Part shown: positions 10,501 through 25,400 of the stretch, in pieces | Layout: every line of letters begins with the position of its first letter | How positions within the stretch are numbered: position 1 is the first letter of the stretch | NCBI GenBank assembly: GCA_020746105.1 | Contig: CM036619.1 | Coordinates: 56,152,135 to 56,216,134, forward strand | DNA length: 64,000 bases | Direction: 5' to 3' | Source of the DNA: Trogon surrucura | Taxonomy: Eukaryota; Chordata; Aves; Trogoniformes; Trogonidae | The notes under the pieces: generated by a model | Told to the model about the DNA's origin: nothing | The model's database searches: none | The model's input: only the letters and a program-made list of their open reading frames with translations | Translations under genes and position numbers: made by a program

Positions 10501-13084
10501 TTAAAGTGTGTTCAAAGGATGCTGTACTTAAATACAGGGAGTCAGGACATTTCTATATGAACGCTTTGGGACTAAAACCAAAAATGAAGTGTGGAAAAGA
10601 AGCTCAATTCAGTAAAACAAAGTCTGAGAGGAGAACTGTGTGAGATTTTAAAGTACAACTTTCTTGATTGTAGCCTAAATTCTAGCTTATCTGCAAAATT
10701 ACACTAGAGGAAAGCAAACTGTGTATTTATAATCAAAACCAGAGGCAAGCATAACAAAAAAAAAATCACAGACTTGCAAAGTCAGAATTTTTTTGTTAAG
10801 GGAGACTGAGAAAACTTCTGTTTTCCTGAAAGTAAAAGACAGGCCTATCTCCTGAAATAGAGCTCATGCCAACACTCACAGCTCTTTGGGGAACTTCTCT
10901 GGTGGAAGGAAGGACATTGGATTCAAGTTTCTCATGGACACAGAGTGACTCTTTAAGGCTGGGAGAGCTCCCATGCCCACTGAGAGGATTTGGGACTATT
11001 CAATGAGATGATTGTTTCAGGGTGTGGGTTGTTTAAAATTGTGTGAGTTTCGCTTTCCAAACTTGGTTGTAATTAATGCTTTGAAGTAAAATATTATGGA
11101 TTATTTGTCTTTAGAAAATAACCGGATTTACTAATACTGATATCGATAATACCTAGACATTTTCTTCTGCATCTTCATCTTTACTGGGAAAACTTTACCT
11201 CTTGAAAGTGTCTATAAATGTGGAGTATAGTGAAAAAGTGCATACATTAAAAAGAAAAACAGGTCTTCACTCCAACTCACTCAAGCATAGATTGCTGTGT
11301 TTTTCTTTTTTAAAATATCAATCATTTATTTATCAAAACTTTACCAGTGTATTGACTGTAGACTGGCCAGAGTGTTTGGCCTGAACTGTAAATTGTTGTG
11401 AAAGAATACTGCTGGGTTTGGTCTGCAGAGCTCATTTGCTTCCTTGCAGTCTGCTGTATGTGGTTAATTAATGTATTTGCAACTTCTGAGGATGTCATTG
11501 TTACAAGGGTAACTTCTGTTACTGTGCTTGCCCTGTTCCTTTTCAGACAGTGTATAGCGTGGACATGATCCAGCTCATTGGGCAGTAACCCTGGAGCTTC
11601 TCCATCCACACAAATATCCTAGTCCTGCAGCTGTCCTAGGGAGACTGGGGGACAGGATGCCTCTATAGCAGGCATCTGTTTATATTGAGAATGTATAACG
11701 ATACAGTGGGCTGGTGAGAAAACCTGTCTCCTTTCTGAGTGTCTAGGAAGAACTAGTAGAGCCCTGGTTGGGCTGTGGTGGTGGAGGAAAGCCTCACTGC
11801 TGAGCCCGGAGTGCATTTGGGAAATAACAAGCCTTGTGCTTTCCCGAGATTTTACTTATGCTGGGTCAACTAACTGAAATTAAAACATAGCTGCATAAAT
11901 ACCGGAGTTTTTACATGCGGATGGGATTTTGGGAGGAGCAACACTGTAATTCTAACATAGCTATGCTAACGATGCTAAAGGAGCTTGATACATCTTCCTT
12001 CTGTCAGGTCAAGACAAGATCTGTCACTCATTTGTTACTAAAGCTCCAGTGGAACAAGATAAATACAGGGCAAAACACAACTGTTCATCCAGTTAGGCCA
12101 TGGAAGGGGGAAATGGTTGAGGGGACAACTGGGGCATGTAGGCAGACATGTTTATGGAGGGACTGGACAGAGATGGTCCAGCCTGGGGGAGTGCTTTGTC
12201 AATGAAGCTAACTCCTTAGCAGTGTCTTCTCTACCTGACACAAGTGTGAAATATTTTCAAGCCATCGTTGGTATTTCAAGTGTCATTTATGGATCTCAAG
12301 TGAGGTGACAATGCAGCTAGCCTCAGTACATATTCTCCTTGAATATTTTTTAAACTATATTGTCCACAGAAGATTTGGTCTCTGTAATATCAAGTGGAAT
12401 TTTAAAGAAAACAATTCAAAAATTAATAGTTCATTTCATATATTCTCTTAGTGGCTCTTTTTCTTGCATGTTTTTCCCTCCAACTTTGTTCGAAGTTAGC
12501 AGAGTCGTAGTTTTCCTCTTATGCAGTACTTTAATGACTTGTACCCCTGTGCTTGGAAGACCTTTATAAGAGTTTTAGCTCTGGAGCTTCGGTCATGCAC
12601 AGATTAAACAAATGGGAATGATAGAGCTTATCCTGTTTAGCCGTAAATCTTTAAATCTGACTTTAGAGAGCATGTGCTGCTCATGGTGTAATATGGAATT
12701 GGGACAGTTTGTGATGCCCAGAAAAGAATGACCAGGTTATTCCCATGGCCACAGCTTTTATTTTGTCCCTGTGGTCCTGTTACTGACATGTGTGTGCACA
12801 CAACAGAAACCCACTTTCTTCTACACTCATCTGTCATTAAGCATGTGCACAGTGCTGCGCTCGGGTGGGACAGCATTTTCGTGTAGAACAGTTTGGTATG
12901 TGGTGTGGAGATTCATTAAAGTTTTCAAGGGACAATTTAATTTTTAGGAAGCAATGGTTGTTCAAAGGGCACGTCACACGGATGCTGAGGTACGTGGTTA
13001 GGTAGGTTTACTGTAGTCTAAGTAAAGCAAGGAATTAGTTCAGATAGTGGCACTTTTAGAGATGGTAAAATGAAGGTGTTAGCA
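4561..13084 (+). other. MTCL1: MTCL1 intron 1, middle part, mostly unique sequence
   Basis: About 8.5 kb of AT-leaning intronic DNA. Apart from the TG/TA microsatellite at 5528-5581 and short homopolymer runs (for example the T-runs near 6970, 8161 and 8680), I see no repeat family and no gene. Open frames up to about 107 codons occur on both strands without recognisable domains or coherent splice structure, and I treat them as chance. Gene regulatory elements may be present but cannot be supported from one sequence. Confidence 0.7.
5528..5581. repeat. Compound TG/TA/CA microsatellite
   Basis: A (TG)n run passes into (TA)n and then into (CA)n with interspersed CATA units. The whole stretch is close to a self-complementary alternating purine-pyrimidine tract that could extrude as a hairpin or adopt Z-DNA. 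It is likely to be length-polymorphic. Confidence 0.95.
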
Positions 13085-14216
13085 ATTTCAAGGAGACAGA
13101 TAAGCATCTGATCTGGATGTCCACACTACATCCTTGTCTCTAAATTGAAGAGACATGAAATTGATAGATGGACCACTCGGTGGACAGAAAAAGGCTAGGT
13201 GGTTGAACTCAAAGTGTTGCAGTCAATGACTCAATATCCAAGTGGAGACCAGTGACAAGTGGTGTTCCTAAGGAATCAGTACTGGGAGCGGTGCTATTTA
13301 ACATCTTTGTTGGCAACATGGAGAGTGGGATTGAGTGCATCCTCAGCAAGTTTGCCAACAAAAACAAGCTGTGTGGTGTGGTTGACACACTGGAGGGAAG
13401 GGATGCCATCCAGAGCAACCTTAACAGGCTGGAGAGGTGGGCCTTTGCAGACCTCATGAAGCTCAACAAGGCCAAGTGCAACATCCTGCACCTGGGCCAA
13501 GGCAATCCCAAGCACAAATACAGGCTGGGCAATGAGTGGATTGAGAACAGCTCTGAGAAGGACTTCGTGGTGTTGGTGGATGAAAGACCGAATATGATCC
13601 GGCAATGTGTGTTCACAGCCCAGAAAGCCACTTGCATCCTGGGCTGCCTCAAGAGAAGCGTGACCAGCAGGGGAAGGAAGGTGATTCTGCCCTTCTGCTC
13701 TGCTCCCGTGAGACACCCCCTAGAGTGCTGCATTGAGCTCTGGGGTGCCCAGTGTAAGAAGGATGTGGACTTGTTAGAGCGAGTCCAGAGGAGGGCCATG
13801 ATAATAATCGGGAGGCTGGAGCACCTCCCCTGTGAGGACAGGCTGAGAGGGTTGGGGCTGTTTGACCTGGAGGAGAGAAGGCTCCTGGGAGAACTTAGAG
13901 CCAGTACTTAAAAGGAGCCTATAGAAAAGAAGGGGAGGGACTCTTTATCAGGGAATGTAGTGATAGGACAAGGGGTAACAGTTTCAAGCTAAAAGAGGAT
14001 AAATTTAGGTTAGATATAGGGAAGAAATTTACTGTGAAGGTAGCGAGACACTGGAACAGGTTGCCCAGTGGAGTTGTGGATGCCCCGTCCCTGGAGGTGT
14101 TCAAGGCTTTGAGCAACCTGATCTAGTGGAAGGTGTCTGTCCCTGTGGCAGGGGGGTTAGAACTAGGTGATCTTTAAAGGCCCTTTCCAACCCAACCCAT
14201 TCTGTGATTCTGTGAT
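13085..14216 (+). mobile_element. CR1 LINE, 5'-truncated, 1.1 kb
   Basis: This is the longest CR1 copy in the window. It runs from ORF2 sequence just upstream of the GVPxxSVLG motif through the end of ORF2, the 3' UTR (ending near TTTCCAACCCAACCC) and the terminal repeat CATTCTGTGATTCTGTGAT. It sits in intron 1, in the same orientation as MTCL1, about 220 bases before exon 2. 5' truncation is the normal outcome of CR1 target-primed reverse transcription. Divergence is moderate. The 5' limit is approximate. Confidence 0.93.
13252..13911 (+). pseudogene. CR1 ORF2 remnant (C-terminal half of reverse transcriptase)
   Basis: A 219-codon open frame matches the C-terminal RT portion of CR1 ORF2. 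The order is GVPKESVLGAVLFNIFVGNM, then a degenerate catalytic box, VDTLEGRDAIQ, LERWAFADLMKLNKAKC, VILPFCSAPVRHPLECC, LLERVQRRA and LEHLPCEDRLRGLGLFDLEE. The RT box, normally SKFADDTKL in CR1, reads SKFANKNKL here, so both catalytic aspartates of the motif are lost. The N-terminal endonuclease and RT fingers are absent. No function is expected, and the frame has stayed open by chance or recent age. Confidence 0.9.
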
Positions 14217-16349
<2,133 letters not shown>

Positions 16350-17844
16350 TAGGAAATTTGTCACTCAGGCATCTTAAACTAGCTCATACATGAAATGTCT
16401 ACTGATACTACTTGTACGGTTGCCCAAAATATCTCCTCACCTTTGTTGAATGTCCCAAGTGTGCTGGTAATTTACAGACAGTACAGAGGTAAAGGAGTGA
16501 TGTCGGGGCTTTTGTCTGGGGCTTCTCATGGGGTTTCTGTCCCATTTTAAACTGGCTCCTCAAAGACTTTCTACTGGAGCAAAACTATCTTTAATTTGAC
16601 TCCAGCTAGCTCTGACTATCCTTTACTCGTACTGGGACTTCCACCTATTTGAGAGTCAAATGAGGTGTGCATGACTTGTCTCTGAGAGGCTACTTCAGAC
16701 AGGCAAGCCACTTCTTTGGCTGGTACTCTTCAGTGGTGAGAGCGGGAGCCACCAGCATGAGCTAGGCAGCAGGAATGTGGTCTGTAATGTATAAATAACA
16801 TTGCACTTCAGGCACAGAAATGTGGTCTGTTGAGAAAAGGAATCATCTCGATTGGAGGTGACACGTAGTCATACTGGGTGAAGTGACAATCCTTGGAAGC
16901 AAGTGAACTGAGGAGTAGGGGACAGTAAAGGGAAACCAAATACTAAACGTGGCTCTCTGCTGGAGCCCACATCCTGGTCTGCAGCAATATTTCTATTCTC
17001 TTAAGAGTGCAGCAGATTGACAGCTCACAGCCTCTGCTCTGTTTTAAACCAGATTGAGATAGAGCATTTAAACATAATGAGGTAAGGCATTTATCCTCTG
17101 AGCCCTGGTCAGATTTAGAGAGCTGGTGCAATTATGTGTTATTTTAATCTTTCAAACATTGCTTGAGAGTCAACTGGCACATAGCCTGGCTCAGTTTTAT
17201 AAGGACAACCCGTATTTAATTTCCCTGTGCGCTTGGGTTATGAGGAGTCCAGTACAAGAGTTTTGAAGCATTTCGTACCCAACAGGACAGATCATCAGCT
17301 GGTGAGGAGCGTGACAGAAAAGAGAAAGTCTGCATGATGTTTTAGCTATTCTTTTTTCTCAATGTTATTTGTGAATGCTCTGCTCGGTGGACATGATACC
17401 ATGTTACAGAGTCTGCAGTTTATATTCCGAACAAAAATACTGTGTCATCCACAGTACCAAATGTATTGCTTGTTATTGATTAACACACAGGTCCATTAGA
17501 TACTGCTTGATGGTCCTTGGGATTAAGCAGTTTGAGAAGCTAAATTGTGGGTGAGGAGTGGGAAAGAAACTGGTCCAGCAGTGCTGGAGTCTCAAGCTAG
17601 CTCTAACCAGGCTGTATTTACCCTGCTTTTTAGATTGCTGAAGCCTAGCAGGGCAGGGAAGCCCAACTAACTCAACTGTCTCTCTGCTGCATTGCAAGTT
17701 GAAGTGGACATGCCTTTACTTGGGAAGCAGACTTGGCCCTGTAAGAGGCAGGGGCTGGAGGGGAGCTAGGGAAAGGGGCAGATGGCAGGTAGAACAGTGG
17801 GATTGTGTTCATGTTGATCTGAAAGCACAGCAGGGCATATGATG

Positions 17845-17859
17845 TAGTAGTAGTAGTAG
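17845..17859. repeat. (TAG)5 microsatellite
   Basis: Five tandem TAG units are followed by CAGAGG. It is short and probably variable in length. Confidence 0.85.
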
Positions 17860-18043
17860 CAGAGGTACTCTATTTTTTCATGCCATGCTTTCTCAGTCAG
17901 AATTTTGCAAGGTCACAGTAGGTGAGAGGACAGAGTTTTGGGTCCTTGGCAAGTCACACAAGGACAGATGAGCCAAAAGTTGGAGGAACACTGTGATATG
18001 TGTGCCAGATAAGTATGTGTTTGCAACATTGTTGACATTGCTG

Positions 18044-18082
18044 ATAAATAAATAAATAGATAAATAGATAAATGAATAAATA
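18044..18082. repeat. (AAAT)n/(AGAT)n tetranucleotide microsatellite
   Basis: Imperfect ATAA/ATAG/ATGA tetranucleotide units repeat for about 39 bases. The interruptions suggest an older, partly stabilised array. Confidence 0.9.
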
Positions 18083-18749
18083 TTCTTGCCTCAAGATGCG
18101 TTCAAGTAACTACAGGAAGCAATGCCTCTTTAGGATCATTTAGTGCATACAAGGCTCTAAAGGAATATGTTATAGACGTGCCAGTGGGAAAACTAGTGCT
18201 TTATATATTAGGAGAAAAGTGACCCAAAGGTCCTGTAGCTTCTTCTCAGTCTACCCTGATTATGCATCTTGGCTGTCTAAAGGTTGACACGTTGAAGAGT
18301 CTTTCATATCCAGTCCTGGAGCATTGCCCAAGACCCAGTTAGACTCACTGTCACCATATGTTCATTTTCTGTAATATCCTTGACTATTCTCAGTCCTTTT
18401 TCGCTATCATCCTCTCATCAACAAAAAGGTTTTTCTAACATGTTTATGTTTATTGCTTAATTCAGTCCTGTCCCACCATACAACTCCCTGGGGTCTATAT
18501 TCTCACTGCAATGGATGCCATATATATTGATTACCTTTAAGGTACTTTGCATGCTGACATATCTTTAGGCACTGTACATAACTCTGAAAGCACTGTTTCT
18601 TTATGCTAAAAAATGACAGTAGATTTAATCTTTGAAGAGTTCCTAGCATTTATGTTGTTTAGTGTTCTTATGTATTCTTTCACCTCAGTTTCAGTCTCCT
18701 GTGATACTTTCAGCAGGACTTTTTTTGTGTGAAATATATAGAGGCTTGC

Positions 18750-20450
18750 TCTGCCTAAATAAAATCCTTATTTGCTTCAAAAAAACCTTGTAGTTTTAAC
18801 TAGGAAATTAATTCTGCCTCCTCCTGACCGTGTAATTTCAAGTTGTTTTATTAAGTAAATACGAGATAGGCTTTCCTCTTTTTTCACTAAATAACATTTC
18901 TCAGTGTGTCTCAGCTTTGCAAATAATAGAAGCAATTTTACAACAAAGGGAAAGTGTGACAAGAAGTCACCTGCCATGTCCTTCACAGTCCTCTTATCTC
19001 GGACCTCTGTGTCATAGTTTATGTACTTACCTCTCCAGTCCCACATGCTTCTGGATTCTCATTTCGTGACATGCTTTCAAAAGTTTTTGCATAATCTGTC
19101 AAAATCATATCTAGATTCTTGTTTTGTTCTGGTATCTGCCAGGTGCTCTCCATCATCAAAATATTCTGGTTTTCACTGGTTGTTTAAATAAGGATCTTTC
19201 AAATCATCAGTGAGTCACTTACAGGTTTTTAGGAAAACGCCACCTCCTTCCCTTTTTCTTTCCTTTTTCCCATAAGCATGTTCTAGCCCTCCAGCCTTTT
19301 GCAGCATTTCCTTTAGATGTGTTTGGAACTAAGTTATGGATCAGTAAGGGTTTTTAACCAATACTTGTGGATTTTATCCAGTTCTGATGTCTTTCAGTTA
19401 GACACCATTCTGCTCCAAATGTCTTCATCAGCACCCTAGCATTCATGTTGCTTAATCACTGCACTCCTGTTTCAGTGCTCTTAGTGAAAAGATAATGTGG
19501 TACTTTCCTTTCCCATAATGCGTCCTGGGCTTTTTTCTTTGTTTATTGCTGTGTAGGTTCATGACTCTGCTACTCTTGCCTGAAATACTTCCACTGATTC
19601 CTTTGAAGGTACTTCTTTCACCAGATAATAGTGTTTTCTCTAAGAATATTTTTTTAACCTTACTGACTGTACCAAGTTTTTCTGCTTCAGTCTTCTCTAA
19701 CTGCTGCAGCACTCTAGGTCATTGGTTTTTTTTCCACTATACATTCATGTACTTTTTCAGTTCCTTTTTTAAACTCTTCCCTTTTTTGATTTTTTTTCCA
19801 CATTGTGAAGTTTTCAGTAGGTTTTAGGCCTCCCTCCAATGCTTTTTTGGTGACATTCTCTATCAGAGCTTCAGAGTTTTCTGCTTCTGTGAACACTTCT
19901 TTGTAGCATATCCTTGCAAAACTGGGATGTCTCTAAGAACCATCCCTTCTAGGAATTCGCTAGGATTTTCTGTGGCTTACAAAAACTGCTGCTTCGTTAT
20001 AACTTGAGAAGCAAAAGCAGTGTACTCTCACAGATTTGCTAAGTACACATATCACTGCAAAGGCTTGTTTGCTTTTTCCTGTTGTTGTCTAGGGTATTAG
20101 TATTTACAGAATACCTCAGTAACATCCCTGCAAATGTCATTTTTGCTTTCCTAATATCCTAGTTCAGCTTATGAGAAGAGGATATGTATTATGAATTTAA
20201 CTTGGTCAACCAGCAAGGCATTCTGAAAACTCTTTCCAAAATTTCTGTTCTTCACACCAACACTCATCAATTCTCTCCTCAGCATCTAGAAACCAGATCT
20301 TTTCTCAAAGGTTTGACAACAGCAGGTGGATTTCCTTTGAGATCTGAACATTTTCTGCTCAACATCCAGCCCATCCCAAACATCATTTCCTTGGAGCCAC
20401 CAGGGCATCTTTATGGAATAGCTTCCTTATATTTTCTCAGCGAAGATATT
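18750..20450 (-). other. Unexplained purine-rich, mRNA-like block on the minus strand
   Basis: Over about 1.7 kb the + strand is strongly T/C-rich, so the minus strand is A/G-rich with many Lys and Glu codons. Minus-strand open stretches cluster here (19714-19896, 19452-19712, 18777-19046) and read as charged, coding-like peptides, for example EAENSEALIENVTKKALEGG. There is no convincing splice structure, no continuous frame and no protein family that I recognise. A decayed processed pseudogene or an old mobile element read on the minus strand are the main candidates. Chance composition is the null. Boundaries are rough. Confidence 0.3.
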
Positions 20451-22310
20451 TCACAACTAGGTGATCTATCTTTAGTGTAAATTTAGACAACTATGAAATC
20501 ATGCTTGGCAAGCGTTGAGTGCTGTTATGTGCGGTGATCATTAATTCCCCTGCAAGTAATACCTCTCAGAGTAATCGTCTCTGTAAAAAATCTGTACCTG
20601 GGGAAGAATAAACCATTTTTGCTACTTACCGTGGAAATTCAATGATATGGCACAGGACCTGCTCCTTTTCTCAGTGGACAGAATGAGTCAGTCACTTGTC
20701 CGCAGCTGCTAAATGTGTGTTTTCTTGCGTTCTTTGTCTGGGTTTGTTGTCGTGAGCCAGGGAGGAGAAAGAGGCACGGCCATGGCAGCACTGACGCTGC
20801 TGGGGAAGTATAGCCCTGCCGCATGGGACAAAGAGAGGGGAGGATTAGAGATGGGGGTAGCAGCTGTTGTAAGATTTGGTGTGAGTGCTATGAAACGCTT
20901 TAGCAAGAAATGAATGAGAATTGTGTAACTGGGAAGAAAAGGGCATTTATTGCTTGTGAGACAGCCATACCGAGCAGGTGACAGTCTCTCTTTATTGCTG
21001 CTGAAAGCAAAAGGACTGAAGGGGGAGCAACCAGAGGTGTTGCTTTTGCTCTTGCAAGGACCGCTGGTGTAGCAGCAACACCTCCCATGACGCTGAGGCT
21101 TTCTTGGCCAGCTCCTAACTTCAATTTAAATAATTTGTGCTCTGAGCCCTCCAGGTTGTTGGGACTGTTAGGGGCATGAGTGCTGTTCTCTAGTCACATT
21201 TGCTCAGGAAATCCTTCCCATTTGTTGGCGAACCATGGCTGCAGCTCGTGTTCACTGATGTTTTCACAAAGAAAGGCAGAGGCAAAATGGGAAAGCAAGA
21301 AATACTGTTTCCATTCATTTCTGCATGAGAGGAGAGAAGTGCAAGTCCACTGGCCGTTAGTAATCTGTTCAACACATTTCTCTAGGACACAGACTGAGAT
21401 GAAAACCAGTATGTACTGTAAATGGGCTTTCCCAGGTTACCTGTGGACTTTTTAGGGCAGTGGCTTCTCTCAGGGCTCTTTCATCCAAGGCTTGCTTGCT
21501 AGTGGGGATGCTGTCATGCCTGAGCTTACCCTGTCTTCCTCCCCTGCAGCACCTGATTTTTGAGGCACGGTTCAAAATTTGATGCTTTTAACACTCAAAG
21601 TAATTTTTCTGTTAAAGTATCTGTTCCTTCTAACAGTGAAAAATTGCATTCACATGCTTATAAAAATGATGGAAACATGAAAGATGAGATGAAAAGTCTT
21701 TCAGGCATATTATTTAGAGACAGATTTTGGTCCAAAGTGCATATGCACTGCTCTGTTTAACATCATTAGAGCTAGAGAGCATTTTTCTGAGAAGAAAAAT
21801 TTAGCTCTATAAAGGTGATATAGCAAAATTAAATTTAGAGGCTACATGTTAGAGCTGAGTGTGACAGGCTGATTTTCATTGCCTTGAACCTTTTAAGTAA
21901 GGTATAATACACGCAGCGTTTGTGTGAAGCGTGATTATTTCAATCTGATATCACTTTTCCCTCTTTTCTCTCTGATATGAATACACAGATATGGTGCGAA
22001 GCAATACACAAATGGTGAAGAAATTATTCTTGGGGAAAACACTTGTTTGTAGAAAATATTGCCCTTGTATTCCTTAGATAGGACCTCATACATGTTTGTT
22101 AAGGTAGCTGGTAATGTTCTTCAGTCATTTCTCAAATGAAATTTGCTCACTGGGGTGAAGTAGAGCTATACTGTGAAAAATCTTCAATTTTTGTAATATA
22201 TGACTTTTCTTAGTTATCATTAAGTTTAAAAGATGGGAATTTGCTAAGAAACAAGGCAAAGAGAAGACTTGTAAGCTATAGATTGAAATAGTATGAAAAG
22301 GGCTAAACAA
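20451..22310 (+). other. MTCL1: MTCL1 intron 3, unique sequence
   Basis: Ordinary intronic sequence with a slightly GC-richer patch at about 20,640-21,130. No repeat family, exon or RNA gene was recognised. Confidence 0.7.
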
Positions 22311-22401
22311 GATCACAGAATCACAGAATCACAGAATGTTAGAGGTTGGAAGGGACCTCGAAAGATCATCTAGTCCAACCCCCTGCCAGAGCAGGATCAC
22401 C
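22311..22401 (-). mobile_element. CR1 LINE 3' end fragment (about 90 bases)
   Basis: The terminal repeat appears as ATCACAGAATCACAGAATCACAGAAT on the + strand at 22312-22337 (three units). It is followed by the CR1 3' UTR signature GAGGTTGGAAGGGACCTCG and CATCTAGTCCAACCCCCTGC. The insert is on the minus strand and extremely 5'-truncated, with only the 3' UTR present. Low divergence from the typical CR1 tail suggests a moderately young insertion. Confidence 0.95.
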
Positions 22402-25400
22402 AGTTGACTTCGTCGTTCTGCTTAGAAGTTACTGCTTGTGACAGTTATAATAATGAAATCTTGTGCAATAATCATAACTAAAACCATTAACCACATGAAA
22501 GTTTTAGCACAGCACCATTTTGTCTCCAGTAGGTTTTTTTTACTGTGATAAATAATAAATTGATGCCTAAACCACAGTGAATGATTTATACTCATTATGG
22601 CATTTCAGGAGCTGTACAGATAGTGAAATGCACAAACAGGGTGGAGGGAACGTATGGGAGTGGATTTGGCTTGACTTAAAATATATAGCAGTTAAGAAGC
22701 AAACTCAGTCACTTTTTTCTTTCTGAAGAAATTGTATTACACATCTTCTAATAAACTTTTTAGAATTTTTTTAAACAGATTCAAATAAAAACCTCTGAAA
22801 TTTTCAGAATGTTTTGTGCCAGTCTCTTATAAATGCCACCATCCCCAAGAATAGTATCTGCATCTGAATTTATGATTTACTAAATAAATTGTCACCAAGT
22901 TCTAGCTAATCTTTATTTTCGAGGTATTTGCTATTTGTCCACACTTTCCAGAAATCATCTGACATTGCTTCCAAATCCTATTATAAAGTTGGAAGTGAGG
23001 GGTTTCAGGAGAAAGTACTAGTGATTCTGCTGACCAGATCCAGAGCTTTATATTGCAAAAAACCTGCTCTTCTGTTCCTCAGCCCGAGCAGAGTCTCTCA
23101 GCCCAGACGTGGGCTTCCTCTAACTTACCGCCTTCATGATCTCAGTCCCGGATACTTTGGTGGACCTCAGTTGGCCTGTGCATAGGGAGAAATTACATTT
23201 AAGTGTTGGCATTTACAGAAGAAATAAGGACCTACCATAGCTGTGTGATTGTCCAGGTGCTGGTTAGTTATAAGGAAGCCTTCTTTGTATAGTAACTGAA
23301 ATGCCTCTATGCCCTATTTGTCATGTATTTTTCTTACTGTATAACTGAAGTCTTTCAGGAGCTAAAAGAGCGCTACTCTTTCAATAACTGGGGCTGGCAC
23401 AGAGATAACCTCCACGAAGCTCAAATTGTATATTGGTCTTCCCATCCTCCACTCAGTTACCAAAAATAATCCTGCTGTCACATGGGCTTCAGCAGTGACA
23501 GTGCAAACTGTAGCCTCAGTGACATCTATATAAAACTTTCACGGGGAAAGTAGAGGCTTATTTTTCATTCCTTTCCTTAATCTGTCCACAACATAACTAA
23601 AAGTTTTCTTCAGCAAGCCCTTGCAAAAAATTGATAGCAAATCCTTCAAATGCAGTTCTGAAGGGAAAAATGAGGGCATGCTCTCCATATTCTAAATCAC
23701 AATTCAGTTGGGTCATAAGCCCTTGGTGAAGACCGTACCCTTTGCTTTCCTTACCAAGGTGTGGGCAAAACTTTGTCCCAGGGCAAGCAAATTTTTGCAG
23801 CATGCTGCTGTTCTGTGAGATTCTGAGATTTAAAGCTGGAATATCCACAGCTGAGTGTATAATGAATTTAATTAAGAATACCCCCCCCCTTTCTGGTCTC
23901 CAGTGAAATTCAGATCAGCCACTGTCTGGCAGCTGTTCATGTGGGAAGTGTCACAGGGTGTCTGAGGTGGAGATGGGCACCCAGGGCACTCCAGTTTCAG
24001 AGATGTCTCACGCCCTGCCCTCCCTGCTTTCCTCCAAGGCCTTGGAGGAGCCAGCAGAGATCTGAAGTGAATGTGGCCTCGAGCATATCAGGGCTATCCA
24101 GCTGAAGGAGAAAGGGTATATAAACCTCTAAAAAAAAGCACCCTTCATTTGGTGCTCAGTGCAAGCTGGCATTGCCATCAACCTCGGCGCTACTGCTCCT
24201 CTGAGGCGCAGCTTTCCTGCCACGCTTTGGCAGGGAGAAAGCACCAACTGCTGTCATCTCACGTCGCTGGTAATTTCATCCCAGCTTCTGGAGCTCTGGG
24301 TAGCGGGACAGAAAAGAGGAAGAGACAGTCTGTCAGGGTGCAAAGAGGAGCTTTGTGAGATGCGTAGTTTCTTACCAAATTTGACAGATTGCCCATGTTT
24401 TTTATTGTGATGATGCTGCATGTAAGAATGCATGTAGGCATCCACAAGGACTTGCACTGTCTGGAAATGCTTAGACAGGTGAAAAAAAGTCAGAACTATT
24501 GATTTTTGTCCTCCTTTGAAAGGGTTAATTGATTATTTCCCATCTTGAATTAATTATTTATACTTGCTCCTCAAGCTCTATTTTTAAAAGGAGAACGTAA
24601 CTTATTGCACAGGTAACTTATGAATTATTAACGTTGCACTACTCAAGCTGTCAGAAGATGAAAAAGGGGGAAAGATTTGATCATCTTGGCTAGTTTTATA
24701 TTGCCACACGCTATGGCACTGGGCTTTCTCCCTTCCCTATGACTGGCGCTGTGCTGGGAAGCCTGGCTCCACAGCCCAAAACCTTGCTGGCTGTCAGGCA
24801 ACCCAGCTTAGCAATGCATCGTGCATCACCTGGATCTGTTAAGAATTTCGCTTCCCAAGGAATGGAGACATGGAGTTGGTCAGTGCAAGTAGGTCAGGAG
24901 AAGGGTTTAAGTGGCAGAGAGGTGGAATTGAGCAGTTGGGAGTCTTCAGGCAGCCTCTCATCAGCACAGTTTGCTGCTCTCTGTAAGGAACCTGTTTCCT
25001 TTTTGCCACAGGTGAGGATACTTTCACCCACCTCTCTCTTTTCGCAAACCAAATTCATGTCAAAGCAATGGCATGTGCCATACTTCAGCCCCTTTCTCAT
25101 CCCCACAGGAGTGATCTCCACACCCTACAGATCCCCATGGGTTTTCCTGGCAGTTATATTGCCAGGGAGATCACTACAAGGCTGGCATGTTTTTAGACCC
25201 TGTTCCTACACTCAGCCTGCTGAGAAATGCCTGCGAAGGAGGCAGTTTCTGTTCTGTGGGAGGAGGCACAGTGAATCCCTCTCTTCATTTGGGTTTAGGC
25301 TTCTGCCTGGTTGTGAGAAAACCTGAAGTTTCTTTTAGTACCCATAATGGTGTTTCACTCTGTTTAGAAAAATGATGCTGTCTGCTCCTAATGGGTACAT

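Noticed and set aside
24117-24124. TATATAAA as an internal promoter
   Set aside because: Single TATA-like words are frequent in AT-leaning introns, and no downstream exon or start of a recognisable gene supports it.
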